A model generated the notes under the pieces. That model was not told the DNA's origin, did no database searches, and worked only from the letters and a program-made list of their open reading frames with translations. From assembly GCA_963812915.1 (NCBI GenBank), contig CAWEXB010000003.1, positions 372,001 through 436,000 on the forward strand: a stretch of 64,000 nucleotides of DNA, read 5' to 3'. This DNA comes from JACVRW01 sp963812915 (GTDB lineage Bacteria; Actinomycetota; Thermoleophilia; Solirubrobacterales; Thermoleophilaceae). The position numbers and the translations under genes were made by a program. This document shows, piece by piece, positions 35,722 to 44,320 of the stretch (positions are counted from its first letter, which is position 1; each line of letters begins with the position of its first letter).

Positions 35722-36363
35722 TCAGTCCACTAGTCGTCGTTCGGCCGCCCAACGTGTCAGCTCGTGCCGACTCGACAGCTGGAGCTTGCGGAGCACCGAC
35801 GACACGTGCGCCTCCACGGTCTTCGGCGAGATGTCGAGGCGCAACGCGATCTCCTTGTACATATAGCCGCGGGCGATGTGCTGGAGCACCTCCCGCTCGC
35901 GCGGGGTGAGGGCGTCGAGCTCGGACTCCGGCTGGGGGAGGGGGCCGGCGAACGCGTCGAGTACGAAGCCGGCAAGCCGGGGAGAGAACACCGCGTCCCC
36001 GCCGTCCACGCGGCGCACGGCGTCGGCCAGTTCCTCGCCCGAGATGCTCTTGGTCACGTAGCCGCGGGCGCCGGCTCGGATCACCGCGATCACGTCCTCC
36101 GCGGCGTCCGATACCGAGAGAGCGAGGAAACGGGGCGCGGGCGCCTCCCGCGCGGCGGTGCGCCGGATGACCTCGACGCCCCCGCCGTCGGGCATGTGCA
36201 CGTCGAGCACCACCACGTCCGGACGCTCCCTAGCGATGGCCTCGACGGCCTCCTCGACCGTGGCCGCCTCGCCCGCGAGGTCGACGAGCGGCTCGAGCTC
36301 CGCGCGCACGCCGGCACGGAACAGCGAGTGGTCGTCGACGATCAGGACGCGCGGCGAGCTCAT
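35722..36363 (-). CDS. NarL/LuxR-family response regulator (LiaR-like)
   Basis: It has 213 residues. The receiver domain has IVDDHSLFRAGVRAELEPLV, phospho-Asp in VVVLDVHMPDGGG, Ser/Thr in LALSVSD and Lys in GYVTKSISGEELA. The C-terminal LuxR helix-turn-helix has ALTPREREVLQHIARGYMYK, EIALRLDISPKTVEAHVSSV and LRKLQLSSRHELTRWA. It overlaps the kinase stop (ATGA at 36360-36363). With the PspC-domain kinase and the LiaF-like protein upstream it makes a three-component envelope-stress system. Confidence 0.93.
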   Translation of the reverse strand: MSSPRVLIVDDHSLFRAGVRAELEPLVDLAGEAATVEEAVEAIARERPDVVVLDVHMPDGGGVEVIRRTAAREAPAPRFLALSVSDAAEDVIAVIRAGARGYVTKSISGEELADAVRRVDGGDAVFSPRLAGFVLDAFAGPLPQPESELDALTPREREVLQHIARGYMYKEIALRLDISPKTVEAHVSSVLRKLQLSSRHELTRWAAERRLVD

Positions 36364-37754
36364 CCGCCGGTCTCCAACAGCAGCTCGACCTCCGTGCCCG
36401 CCCCGGGCGCGCTCGTGATCGTGGCGCGCCCTCCGTGGCGCTCCATCCGTCCGACGATCGACTCGCGCACCCCGCGGCGATCGGAGGGGATCGCGCCCGG
36501 ATCGAAGCCCGGCCCGCGGTCGCGCACGAACACCTGAAGCCGGTCATCCGCACACTCGGCGTAGACGTCCACCGTCGACCCGCCTCCGAACTTGGCGGCA
36601 TTGGTCATCGCCTCGCGAGCCGCGCCCAGGACCGCCTCCGCGGCGGGGTCGAGGTCTCGGTCGCCGACCGCCACGACCTCGACCGGCACTCCGTGGCGCT
36701 CTTCGACCTCGGCGGCCGCCGCCTCGAGGGCCGGCGCGAGCCGCGCGACCTGCCCCGGCGCCGGCCGGCCCGCCAGCCACGCCCGCAGCTCCCGTTCCTG
36801 GCGGCGGGCAATGGCGGCCACCTCGTGCGGCTCGCCCGCGCGGCGCTGGACCATGGCGAGCGTCTGAAGCACGGAATCGTGGAGATGGGCCGCCATCTCG
36901 GCGCGCTCCTGGGAGCGGATCCGCTGCGCCCGCTCCGTGGTGAGAGACCGGACCAGCCGCACTATCCAGGGAGCGAAGATCACCCCGAGCACGACCACGA
37001 CCGCGAGCACGGAGAAGATCACGTCGCGGGCGGCGCTGAGCGCACCGGTGGCCTGCAGGAACGCGAAGGCCGCGGCGATTACGAGGGCGACGCCCACCCC
37101 CACGCGCGAGATGGACGCGGCGGTTGGTCGGCCGTCGGCCGTCTCGGGGACGAGGCTGCCGAGGGCGCCGCGAAGCTGCTCCGCCGCCGATCCGAGGCGG
37201 TCGGGCACGGCCGCCCCGGGCCGCTCGGCGGCCGGGACCGGGGGAACGGCCGGGCCGCCGCCGGCCGGCGTGGGCGGCGTTGCGGGAGAGCTCCGGGCGC
37301 GCGAGTCGCCCAGGGATCCCCGCCAGATCAGCGCGCCCCCGCTCGCCACGAGCACGAGCGGCCACACGATGGCGTCGGAGAACCAGAGCCCGAGCGCCCG
37401 GAAGGTGAGCAGCACGCTGAGCAGGAGCAGGCCGGTGCCGAGCGCCACCTCCACGGCCGCGCGCCCCGTCGGAAGTCGGCGCCGGACGCCGGAGGGCACG
37501 TCGCCGGCGGGGATGACGAGCCAGCCGAGCGCGTAGAGCACGACCCCAACCCCGCCGGCCGCGGTGGCGACCACGAACGCGAGGCGCACGAGCCACACGT
37601 CCACGCCGTACCGGCGGGAGATTCCCGCGCAGATCCCGGCGAGCCAGCGCCCGGAGAGGTCGCGGCGCAACCGCTGCGGCTCCGAGCCGGGCGCGGAAGG
37701 TGCCCTTGCGTGCGGAGCGGCATCTCCGAGTTGTGCGCCGCCGGGCGTGCTCAT
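36360..37754 (-). CDS. PspC-domain sensor histidine kinase (HisKA_3, LiaS/DesK-like)
   Basis: This protein of about 464 residues starts with a PspC domain (RRDLSGRWLAGICAGISRRY, GVDVWLVRLAFVVATAAGGV, GVVLYALGWLVIPAGDV), then membrane helices (VEVALGTGLLLLSVLLTFRA, DAIVWPLVLVASGGALIWRG and two more near residues 230-280). The HisKA_3 dimerisation helix has ERAEMAAHLHDSVLQTLAMV (phospho-His) and the ATPase domain has AAREAMTNAAKFGGGSTVDV and FVRDRGPGFDPGAI. Fusion of PspC to the kinase suggests direct sensing of membrane stress. ATG 37754 removes four residues from a longer in-frame start. It overlaps the regulator gene by 4 nt. Confidence 0.92.
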   Translation of the reverse strand: MSTPGGAQLGDAAPHARAPSAPGSEPQRLRRDLSGRWLAGICAGISRRYGVDVWLVRLAFVVATAAGGVGVVLYALGWLVIPAGDVPSGVRRRLPTGRAAVEVALGTGLLLLSVLLTFRALGLWFSDAIVWPLVLVASGGALIWRGSLGDSRARSSPATPPTPAGGGPAVPPVPAAERPGAAVPDRLGSAAEQLRGALGSLVPETADGRPTAASISRVGVGVALVIAAAFAFLQATGALSAARDVIFSVLAVVVVLGVIFAPWIVRLVRSLTTERAQRIRSQERAEMAAHLHDSVLQTLAMVQRRAGEPHEVAAIARRQERELRAWLAGRPAPGQVARLAPALEAAAAEVEERHGVPVEVVAVGDRDLDPAAEAVLGAAREAMTNAAKFGGGSTVDVYAECADDRLQVFVRDRGPGFDPGAIPSDRRGVRESIVGRMERHGGRATITSAPGAGTEVELLLETGG

Positions 37755-37800
37755 CCTGCTCACCATGATCTCAGCGCCGTGTGCTGCCGGCGGCAGCGGG

Positions 37801-37983
37801 TCATCCTCGACGCGCGAGCCCGCTCGCCAACAGGATCGCCCCCGCCGCGGCGCACGCGACGGGGGCGAGGAGGCCGAAGCTGAGCTCGATCACGCCGGTC
37901 TCATCGAGCAGCAGGACGGCTCCGAGCGCGAGCACCGCAATGCCCGCGACGATTGACGGCAAGTCGGGCCTATCCGCCCGCAC
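37801..37983 (-). CDS. Small two-helix membrane protein
   Basis: About 60 residues from GTG 37983: VRADRPDLPSIVAGIAVLAL, GAVLLLDETGVIELSFGLLA, PVACAAAGAILLASGLARRG. Two hydrophobic segments flank a short acidic loop, as in small partner proteins of LiaF/PspC clusters. It overlaps the end of the upstream LiaF-like gene by 14 nt and lies 46 nt before the kinase, so it is part of the same operon. Confidence 0.6.
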   Translation of the reverse strand: MRADRPDLPSIVAGIAVLALGAVLLLDETGVIELSFGLLAPVACAAAGAILLASGLARRG

Positions 37984-39287
37984 TGGCACCCGTGTCGAGG
38001 CAGGCGGCGTTGTTCTCTTCAGCGACCGAGCCCTCGAAGTCGTCGAAGTCACTGCGGAAGCCGTGGCCGTCGAACTCATCGGGATCGTGGACGACGTTGA
38101 GGGCACCCAGGCCCACGTCGGCGTTGACCATCAAGCGCGTGGTGTCCGGGTCGGCGTCGGGCTCGTCGACTACGTCCACATCGACGCCCCCGCTGTCGCG
38201 GTCGAATACGCGGACTTCGCCCACTCCGACGTCCGCGTCGGTCGCCACGCAGACGTCCTCGGGCACGATCAGGCGTGCCTCGCCTACGCCCAGATCGATT
38301 CCGAGTGGCGTGTCGCCGGCGGGAAGATCGGTGTTCCTGAGGTCGACCTCGAGTTCGCCGATTCCGAGCTCGTAACGGTCGCGAAGCTCGCTCGCCGAGC
38401 CCGGCCGGTAGACCTCGTCGCCAACTCCGCCGTCCAGGTCGATACCAGCCGCGGAGACCGCTCCGGCCGACAGCGCGATCGTGACGGCGGGCAGGATCAG
38501 CCAGCGGACCGGCTTCATGAAGGCGCCGGCCAGGATGGCGAGGCCGGAGGCGATGACGAGCACCGCGACCACCGTTCCGCCGCCGGCGGCTGCGGCCCAG
38601 GCGGCGCCCAGGGCGATGGCCCCGCAGAGGATGAGCACTCCGACGCCGAGCGCGGCTCTCCGCGCGATGTCTCCGGCGTCGCCGCTGGGTCCCTCTCCGG
38701 AGACGATCCACCAGACGAGTACGCCGGCACCGACCAGGAAGGCAAGCGGGAAGAGGATTCCCGCAGCGATGAGGCCGCCGCCTAGCAGAAAGGGCCAGGC
38801 CACCAGCAGCACCACCACGACGACCGCGATCGTCAGGGCCCGGCTGCGACCCTCGGCCGGGGGCTGGGCGGCCGCCGCGGCATCCTCGTTCGGGATCAGC
38901 ACGAGGGCGGCGAGGTAGAGCAGCACGCCGGCGCCGCCGACCAGCGCGAGCGCGATGGCCCCGATGCGGAACAGGATCGGATCGACGTTGAAGTAGCGCC
39001 CGAGGCCCCCGCAGACACCGCCGATGACCCGGTTCGAGCGGGAGCGCAGCAGCCGCCGCGGCTCGGGCCCGAGCGGCTGGGTCGGCGCCTCCCCTGCTCC
39101 AGGGGGCGGGGGCGGCGGTGGGTCCTGCGACCCACGCGGGTCCTCGGCCGTGGGCTCGGACGGGGCTGCCGCGGCGGCCCCCTCTGCCGGTCGGCTCCTC
39201 GCCGGTCGGCTCCTCGCCCACGGGCTCCTCCGCGCTCGCCTCGCGCTCCTCCTCCGGCCCGTCCTGCCGCTTGTCGTCCATGGTCAT
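37970..39287 (-). CDS. PspC-domain LiaF-like membrane protein, frameshifted in a homopolymer
   Basis: ATG 39287 (GGAGG 5 nt upstream) begins MTMDDKRQDGPEEEREASAE and an acidic/Pro-rich region; after a G5 run (39178-39182 as C5 on the plus strand) the frame must change by one base. The continuation has PRRLLRSRSNRVIGGVCGGL, GRYFNVDPILFRIGAIALAL, VGGAGVLLYLAALVLIPNED (PspC domain), several membrane helices and a C-terminal beta-helical domain (RYELGIGELEVDLRNTDLPA, LGIDLGVGEARLIVPEDVCV, DADVGVGEVRVFDRDSGGVD) like the toast-rack domain of LiaF. It is the likely inhibitor or sensor partner of the adjacent kinase/regulator. Removing one G gives a complete protein of about 438 residues. Confidence 0.85.
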
Positions 39288-39444
39288 GGAATCCTCCGAT
39301 GGCTTCGCGATGTGCGCCATCGAGATTGCCGTCCACAAAGGACCCTGCCAATCCGGAATAGTCCCTAAGGGACGGCCCTTGCGTCTTCCACGAGAGCGGT
39401 CAAACCCGCCCTCCGCCGCTAGCATTGTGAAAGACATATGACAT

Positions 39445-39806
39445 GGGGGCGACCAGCTTCGACGTGGAGCAGATCAGTCCCGATGTGGCGAGTCGAGGAC
39501 TCCGGGTTGGCCTCGTTAAACACCCCGGAAACCAATACGTGCGGACTCTCACGAGTACGCCCTCGCCTAGATAGCGAGGAGTCGCACCGGGCGGCCCGCG
39601 GCCCGGCTCTGCGGCTTCAGATAGCGGGCTCCACCCCGGCGACAGGACCCTCGGTCGTCGGGGGACACCACTAGGAGGGTGTGGCTCCGGTGACGTGCCC
39701 CTCGGATCGACCGAACCGGACGCCGAGATGAGACTCCGGCGGGAACGCTCGTAGCAAGCATCGGGAAGGTGTTCCGCGGACGCGGGTGCAATTCCCGCCG
39801 CCTCCA
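39445..39806 (+). ncRNA. ssrA: Transfer-messenger RNA (tmRNA)
   Basis: The 5' end GGGGGCGACCAGCTTCGACG and the 3' end GGGTGCAATTCCCGCCGCCT are classic tmRNA termini. Acceptor pairing GGGGGCG (39445-39451) with CGCCTCC (39799-39805) has one G-U. The CCA is only partly encoded (ACCT). The tag reading frame is GCG GAC TCT CAC GAG TAC GCC CTC GCC TAG at 39541-39570, giving ADSHEYALA. It rescues ribosomes on broken mRNAs with SmpB; smpB and the RNase R-like gene are 4-6 kb upstream. Ends are inferred from pairing. The pseudoknot region 39571-39780 was not folded. Confidence 0.95.
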
Positions 39807-39818
39807 CCTCGCAAGGTT

Positions 39819-39845
39819 GTGCCTGCCACTCCGGGCAGGCACTTT
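39819..39845 (+). terminator. Intrinsic terminator of tmRNA
   Basis: GTGCCTGCC and GGCAGGCAC form a perfect 9-bp stem with loop ACTCCG, followed by TTTGCTT. It begins 12 nt after the tmRNA 3' end and is the only classical hairpin plus T-run in the window. Confidence 0.9.
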
Positions 39846-39848
39846 GCT

Positions 39849-40304
39849 TCAGGCCGAGCCCGGTCCGAGGTCGGTGACCTCGGCGTCGATCGCGGCCATC
39901 CCGAGGGCCTGAGCGACCGACACGCGGTGGTGTCCGTCGCCGACGAAGTGCTCCTCGCCGAGCCGGAACACCGAGATCGGCGGCAGCGGCGCGCCGCGGC
40001 GAGCGGAGATCCAGAGCCGCTCCCAGCGACGGCGGCTCGTCGACGGCGGACGGAAGCGGCGGTCGAACGCACGGGCCTTGGCGGGTTCCGCCGTCCCGAC
40101 GATCGACTCGAGCGGGATCGCCCGCAGGCCGACCGTGCGGCGTCGCGAGGGTGGCGTGCCTCCGAGCTCGTGTTCGAGGCGGGCCAGGTCGCCCGAGCAC
40201 CGCGGCCGGCGCAGGAGCCAGCGCACGGCGCCCTCGCGGCGGCGTCGGCGGCGCTGGCGCGTGAAGGCGGTCTGGGCGTCGACCATGAGATTGCCTGTTT
40301 CCAT
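39849..40304 (-). CDS. ParB/Srx-fold nuclease-like domain protein
   Basis: About 151 residues from ATG 40304. The C-terminal half has GLRAIPLESIVGTAEPAKAR, PLPPISVFRLGEEHFVGDGH and HRVSVAQALGMAAIDAEVTD, a ParB-like core in which VGDGHHRV stands for the ParB box (GxxRxxA-like). The N-terminal half is basic (TRQRRRRRREGAVRW). Such short solitary ParB-like proteins are not the chromosome-partition ParB; their role is unknown. It converges on the tmRNA terminator. Confidence 0.75.
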   Translation of the reverse strand: METGNLMVDAQTAFTRQRRRRRREGAVRWLLRRPRCSGDLARLEHELGGTPPSRRRTVGLRAIPLESIVGTAEPAKARAFDRRFRPPSTSRRRWERLWISARRGAPLPPISVFRLGEEHFVGDGHHRVSVAQALGMAAIDAEVTDLGPGSA

Positions 40305-40478
40305 AGCCTCGAGTGTGCAGCTAAGACACCCGCCTTACATCGGGCATTCGCAGCGAGTTCGAGCGCTCGATCCCTTACTCGGTCGACCACCGCCTGCGCA
40401 GCCACAGGGTCCCGCTCCCAGCGGCGATGCGAGGATTCGCGGGAACAAAGTTAAATCGACGATAGGAGGTTTGGCGGC

Positions 40479-40970
40479 GTGAGCACGACGGATCGACTCC
40501 TGGAGAACGCAAAGAAATACGGGGAGGCCTTCGACAAGGGGGACCTGTCGCTGCCCCCCGCGATGAAGGTCGCCGTCGTCGCTTGCATGGACGCCCGGCT
40601 CAATCCGCAGGCGCTACTGGGACTCGACGAGGGCGACGGCCATGTCATCCGCAACGCCGGAGGGGTCGTCACCGATGACGCCATCCGCTCGCTCGCGCTC
40701 TCTCAGCGCCTGCTCGGAACGGAGGAGATCGTCCTGATCCATCACACCGACTGCGGGATGCTCACATTCTCCGACGACGACTTCCGACGCCAGGTTCAGG
40801 ACGACGTCGGTGTCAAGCCACCGTGGGCGGCGGAGGCATTCCCGGATCTGGACGAGGACGTGAGGCAGTCGATTGCGCGCATCAATGCCTCGCCGTTCAT
40901 TCCCCGAAAGGAGAGCGTCCGCGGCTTTGTTTACGACGTGAGCGACGGTTCGCTGCGCGAGGTGTCGTAG
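40479..40970 (+). CDS. Beta-class carbonic anhydrase
   Basis: It hydrates CO2 to bicarbonate with zinc. The 163-residue protein has AVVACMDARLNPQALLGL (Cys ligand and catalytic Asp/Arg pair), GDGHVIRNAGGVVTDDAIRS and EEIVLIHHTDCGMLTFSDDD (His and Cys ligands). It belongs to the short plant/mycobacterial Rv1284-like clade by length and by the LIHHTDCGM motif (family recollection). GTG 40479 is preceded by AGGAGG at 9 nt. It is a single-gene unit between the divergent ParB-like gene and the convergent exonuclease gene. Confidence 0.93.
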   Translation: MSTTDRLLENAKKYGEAFDKGDLSLPPAMKVAVVACMDARLNPQALLGLDEGDGHVIRNAGGVVTDDAIRSLALSQRLLGTEEIVLIHHTDCGMLTFSDDDFRRQVQDDVGVKPPWAAEAFPDLDEDVRQSIARINASPFIPRKESVRGFVYDVSDGSLREVS

Positions 40971-40987
40971 CGCGAGGCGCGCCCTGC

Positions 40988-41866
40988 CTACTGCCCCTGC
41001 TCGGCGAGTCCCTCGAGGCGTCGGGCGAGCCGTTCCATGCCTCGCTCGCGCGCGGCTCTGGCGGCGCCCGCGAAGTCGGTCGGGCCATCCGCGGGCGGCT
41101 CGAGCTCCACGTCGCGGAGCGTCGCTATCTCCTTGAAGCGCAGCAGTTCCTCCCGCTGCTCGAGGAGGGCCGCTCGCACGCTGGGCTTGGATTCGCGCAG
41201 GGCGCCTTCCAGCGCCGCCTCGAGCGAGCCGTGGCGGTGCAGCAACTCCGCCGCCGTCTTCTCGCCGATCCCCTTCGCGCCGGGGATACCGTCGGAAGGG
41301 TCGCCGCGCAGGGCGATGAAGTCCGGCACGAGCTCGGGGGGCACGCCGTATCGACGCCGAACCTCTTCGGGCCCGACGAGCTCGGAGCCCCTGGGGCCGG
41401 TCCTCACGTACAGAACGCTCACCCGTTCGCCCGCGCACTGGAACATGTCACGGTCGCCCGTCATCACGAGCACGCGACCGCCGCCGGAGGCCTCGCGGCG
41501 CGCGTAGGAGCCGAGCAGGTCGTCGGCCTCGAGAGTTTCGCTCACTGCCACGGTCCAGCCGAAGGCCTCGAAGAAGGCGCGAGCATCCGCGAACTGTGGC
41601 TCGAGACCGTCCGGCACCTCGGGGCGGTCGACGTGATAGCCGTCGAACAGCTCGAGCCGGTAGTCGGCGGCGTCAGGACCGAAGCAGAGCACGACAGCCC
41701 GTGGACCGTGGTCCTCCACCTCGCGCAGGACCAGGTTGGCCGCACCGAGCAACGCGTTGACCGGCCGTCCATCCTTGCCCTGGATCGAGTCCGGCAACGC
41801 GTAGAACGCCCGGAAGAGCATCGACGGGGCGTCGACAACGAGCAGCGGACCGTTTCCGGTAGTCAT
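40988..41866 (-). CDS. Stand-alone 5'-3' exonuclease (DNA polymerase I N-terminal-like)
   Basis: This 292-residue FEN-like nuclease processes 5' flaps and RNA primers. It has VVDAPSMLFRAFYALPDSIQ (N-terminal metal Asp), TLEADDLLGSYARREA (Asp cluster), VMTGDRDMFQCAG (Asp cluster) and the helix-hairpin-helix GDPSDGIPGAKGIGEKTAAE. No polymerase domain is attached. Actinobacteria often carry such a separate copy beside a full polA. Overall it is complete. The phosphoesterase gene lies 33 nt upstream on the same strand, so the two may be co-transcribed DNA/RNA-processing genes. Confidence 0.92.
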   Translation of the reverse strand: MTTGNGPLLVVDAPSMLFRAFYALPDSIQGKDGRPVNALLGAANLVLREVEDHGPRAVVLCFGPDAADYRLELFDGYHVDRPEVPDGLEPQFADARAFFEAFGWTVAVSETLEADDLLGSYARREASGGGRVLVMTGDRDMFQCAGERVSVLYVRTGPRGSELVGPEEVRRRYGVPPELVPDFIALRGDPSDGIPGAKGIGEKTAAELLHRHGSLEAALEGALRESKPSVRAALLEQREELLRFKEIATLRDVELEPPADGPTDFAGAARAARERGMERLARRLEGLAEQGQ

Positions 41867-41899
41867 CGTCGCCGCATCGTAGTCGCCGGGCGGACCCGC

Positions 41900-42481
41900 T
41901 CAGATTTCGAGCACGGTCCCATCGGGCCCCAGATTGACGATCCGGCTCGGCCCTACGCGCGACTCCCGCCCCCAACACTGGTGGATGTGTCCGCAGACCG
42001 CGAGTGGCGGCCGCTTCTCCTCGATCGCGTGGAGAATCGCCTCGCTGCCCAGGCCGGCGTCGACGTGGCCCTTGGGCGGCGAGTGCAGCGCGAGCACGGC
42101 TGCCTCGGGACAACCCGCGAGCTTGTCCGCGGCCTGTTCCTCGTCGAGGTCGAAGCTCCAGTCCCACGGCGTGATCGGCACGCCGGCGCCGAGGCCCCAG
42201 AACGCGGTCCCGTCGATCTCCGTGCCCTCGCCGTGCAGGACGGTCGCGGCCGCCCAGCCCGAGCACGCCTCGCGGAGCGCGGATTCCGTCTCGTTGTTCC
42301 CGGGCACGAGCAGGGTGGGCGTGTCGATCTGGCGCAGCGGTGCGAGCGTCTCCTCGAGCCCACGGTGAATCGAGGCGAAGTCGCCCGCGGCGATCACGAC
42401 GTCGGCGTCGCGGGCCATGTCCGCGAGCTGCCGCGCCTGCTCGACGTCGCGATGCAGGTCGCTGAAGGCGAGCAGCTTCAC
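41900..42481 (-). CDS. Calcineurin-like metallophosphoesterase
   Basis: This 193-residue protein has the complete metallophosphoesterase motif series: FSDLHRDVEQARQL (DxH), VIAAGDFASIHRG (GDxx), LLVPGNNETE (GNxE), ALHSPPKGHVDAGLG (H) and VCGHIHQCWGRES (GHxH), ending in IVNLGPDGTVLEI. The short length resembles YfcE/MJ0936-like or related phosphoesterases; the substrate is unknown. GTG 42481 is the natural start before KLLAFSDLH. It precedes the exonuclease gene on the same strand. Confidence 0.88.
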   Translation of the reverse strand: MKLLAFSDLHRDVEQARQLADMARDADVVIAAGDFASIHRGLEETLAPLRQIDTPTLLVPGNNETESALREACSGWAAATVLHGEGTEIDGTAFWGLGAGVPITPWDWSFDLDEEQAADKLAGCPEAAVLALHSPPKGHVDAGLGSEAILHAIEEKRPPLAVCGHIHQCWGRESRVGPSRIVNLGPDGTVLEI

Positions 42482-42686
42482 GCGCGCCGATCGTAGCGCT
42501 ACCCACGCGTCGTGCTCGAGCCGTCGTACTGATGCTTCACCGCTCGGGCGAGCTCCGAGAGCGCGCGCTCCCCGCCCTCGAGCTTCTGCGCGGCCCTTCC
42601 TGCAACGTGTGCCCGCGGCCCTGCACGGCTCCTTCCCTCGGATAGTTCTGCGGCTTCGACTAACGGCTCCGGGGTAGAAGCATTCC
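42482..42686. other. Intergenic region between divergent phosphoesterase and udgX
   Basis: These 205 bp hold no confident gene. A minus-strand frame ending at 42499 contains AAQKLEGGERALSELARAVK, which could be a very small protein, but no start with a Shine-Dalgarno is seen. TAGAAG at 42675-42680 may be the -10 of udgX. Confidence 0.45.
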
Positions 42687-43340
42687 GTGGGGCAGATGTC
42701 GCTGATCGACTCCCAGTCCGAGCCGAACGATGCGACTCCGTTCCTGCCGGAGCGGCGGACCCTCGAGGCGCTGCGAAAGGCGGCGTCGGGCTGCCGTGGG
42801 TGCCACCTGTGGCGTGGCGCGACACAGACCGTCTTCGGCGAGGGGCTGAAGCGCTCGCGGGTCATGCTCGTGGGCGAGCAGCCGGGCGACCAGGAGGACC
42901 GCCAGGGCAAGCCGTTCGTCGGCCCGGCCGGGAAGGAGCTCGATCGCGGGCTCGTCGCGGCTGAGATCGCGCGTGACGAGGCCTACGTCACGAACGTTGT
43001 CAAGCACTTCAAGTTCGAGGAGCGCGGCCGCCGCCGCATCCATCAGACTCCGAAGCGCTTCGAAATCGACGCGTGCAGGCCCTGGCTCGACGAGGAGATG
43101 CGCGTGGTCGAGCCGCAGGCGCTCGTGCTACTGGGTGCGACCGCGGCCAAGGCCCTGCTCGGCAGCTCGTTCCGTCTCACCCAGCACCGTGGCGAGCTGC
43201 TCGATTCCGAGCTGGCGCCGATCGTCACCGCCACGATCCATCCCTCGGCGATCTTGCGCGCGCCGGACGACGAGGCCCGTGCGGCGCAGCGGGAGTCGTT
43301 CGCCGAAGATCTGCGCGTGGTCGCCCGAGCGCTGGCCTGA
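42687..43340 (+). CDS. udgX: UdgX-family uracil-DNA glycosylase (covalent uracil-DNA binding)
   Basis: UdgX proteins excise uracil but stay covalently linked to the abasic site through a His in a distinctive loop. About 217 residues: Cys-rich Fe-S start (GCRGCHLWRGATQTVFGEG), GEQPGDQEDRQGKPFVGPAG (motif A with the extra UdgX residues), YVTNVVKHFKFEERGRRRIH with the RRRIHQTPKR loop (His119 counted from GTG 42687), ACRPWL, LVLLGATAAKALLGSSFRLT and IHPSAILR (motif B). The KRRIH-type loop separates UdgX from ordinary family 4/5 enzymes. GTG 42687 or ATG 42696 could start. Confidence 0.92.
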   Translation: MGQMSLIDSQSEPNDATPFLPERRTLEALRKAASGCRGCHLWRGATQTVFGEGLKRSRVMLVGEQPGDQEDRQGKPFVGPAGKELDRGLVAAEIARDEAYVTNVVKHFKFEERGRRRIHQTPKRFEIDACRPWLDEEMRVVEPQALVLLGATAAKALLGSSFRLTQHRGELLDSELAPIVTATIHPSAILRAPDDEARAAQRESFAEDLRVVARALA

Positions 43341-43483
43341 AGGCGGACGCACCGCTGCGGAACGGCGCGCGGCCGCGGGCGAGCGGCACCGGTTTGGGGG
43401 GCGAATCGCGCAAGTAACCACCTCCCCCGGGTGGGGTATCTGCTCTTATCGACCGTTGGTCAACAAGTCCAGGGGATAACCGC

Positions 43484-44173
43484 GTGTCCGAACGCCAGGG
43501 GGATGCACCCCGCAACAAGCAGTTCCTGCTCGCCCGCCACGAGGCTCGCGTTCTCGAGTGGATCGCCCGCCGGCTGCCCAGCTGGGTCATGCCGGACCAC
43601 CTCACCGCCCTGGGTGTAGTCGCGGCCGTCGGGATCGCCGCCGCGTATCTGCTCTCAAACGGCGGCGAGGTCTGGCTCTGGGCCGCCAGCGCCCTCCTCG
43701 TCGTGCACTGGCTCGGGGACTCGCTCGACGGGACGCTGGCCCGGGTCCGGGGGATCGAGCGGCCGACCTACGGCTACTACCTCGACCACCTCGTGGACGC
43801 CTTGGCGACCGCGTTGATCGGGCTCGGCCTCGGCCTCTCGCCCTACATGCTTCTCTCGGTCGGCCTCGTGATCGTGATCGCCTACCTGGTGCTCTCGATC
43901 AACACCTACCTGGAGACCTACGCGTTCGGGGTCTTCACGCTCGGCTACGGCCGCCTCGGGCCGACCGAGGTGCGCGTCCTGCTGATCGGCCTGAACACCC
44001 TGATCGCGCTCGGCGTCGGTCTGGGCTTCCACGTGGGCGACCTCGGGCTCACGATCCTGGACCTGATCGGCCTCGGAATCGCAGGGCTGATGATGACCAC
44101 GCTGATCGCCCGCGCGGCGCGCAACCTGCGAGTGCTCGCCGCGCGCGAGCCGGCGGGCCAGGCGCGCGCATAG
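43484..44173 (+). CDS. CDP-alcohol phosphatidyltransferase family membrane protein
   Basis: This 229-residue polytopic protein transfers a phosphatidyl (or related) group from a CDP-lipid to an alcohol. The signature is GDSLDGTLARVRGIERPTYG followed by YYLDHLVDA; nine residues, not the usual eight, separate AR from G, as in a little-studied subfamily. At least five membrane helices follow (LLSVGLVIVIAYLVLSINTY, VLLIGLNTLIALGVGLGFHV, ILDLIGLGIAGLMMTTLIAR). The acceptor alcohol cannot be told. GTG 43484 is used. The region after the stop contains the tandem hairpin repeats. Confidence 0.85.
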   Translation: MSERQGDAPRNKQFLLARHEARVLEWIARRLPSWVMPDHLTALGVVAAVGIAAAYLLSNGGEVWLWAASALLVVHWLGDSLDGTLARVRGIERPTYGYYLDHLVDALATALIGLGLGLSPYMLLSVGLVIVIAYLVLSINTYLETYAFGVFTLGYGRLGPTEVRVLLIGLNTLIALGVGLGFHVGDLGLTILDLIGLGIAGLMMTTLIARAARNLRVLAAREPAGQARA

Positions 44174-44249
44174 CTGACAGCGGGGGCGCTCCACACGCGC
44201 CGGGAGCTGGTGCGCGGCCGCGACCCCGGCGGAGCTGAGGCGAAGTCCA

Positions 44250-44294
44250 CGCGTTCGACCTTCTGCGGCATAAAGCCACGAAAGGTCGAACGCG
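44250..44294. repeat. Hairpin repeat, tandem copy 1
   Basis: CGCGTTCGACCTT (44250-44262) and AAGGTCGAACGCG (44282-44294) form a 13-bp perfect outer stem; inside, GGC-ATAAA-GCC forms a short inner hairpin. The 50 bp 44251-44300 are identical to 44321-44370. A related element is at 11190-11232. Confidence 0.85.
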
Positions 44295-44320
44295 TCGCGG
44301 AAGGGACCGCCCGAAGCCAG

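Noticed and set aside
40084..40478. Plus-strand frame upstream of the carbonic anhydrase
   Set aside because: It is antisense to the ParB-like gene for most of its length and ends in a region without conserved protein character.
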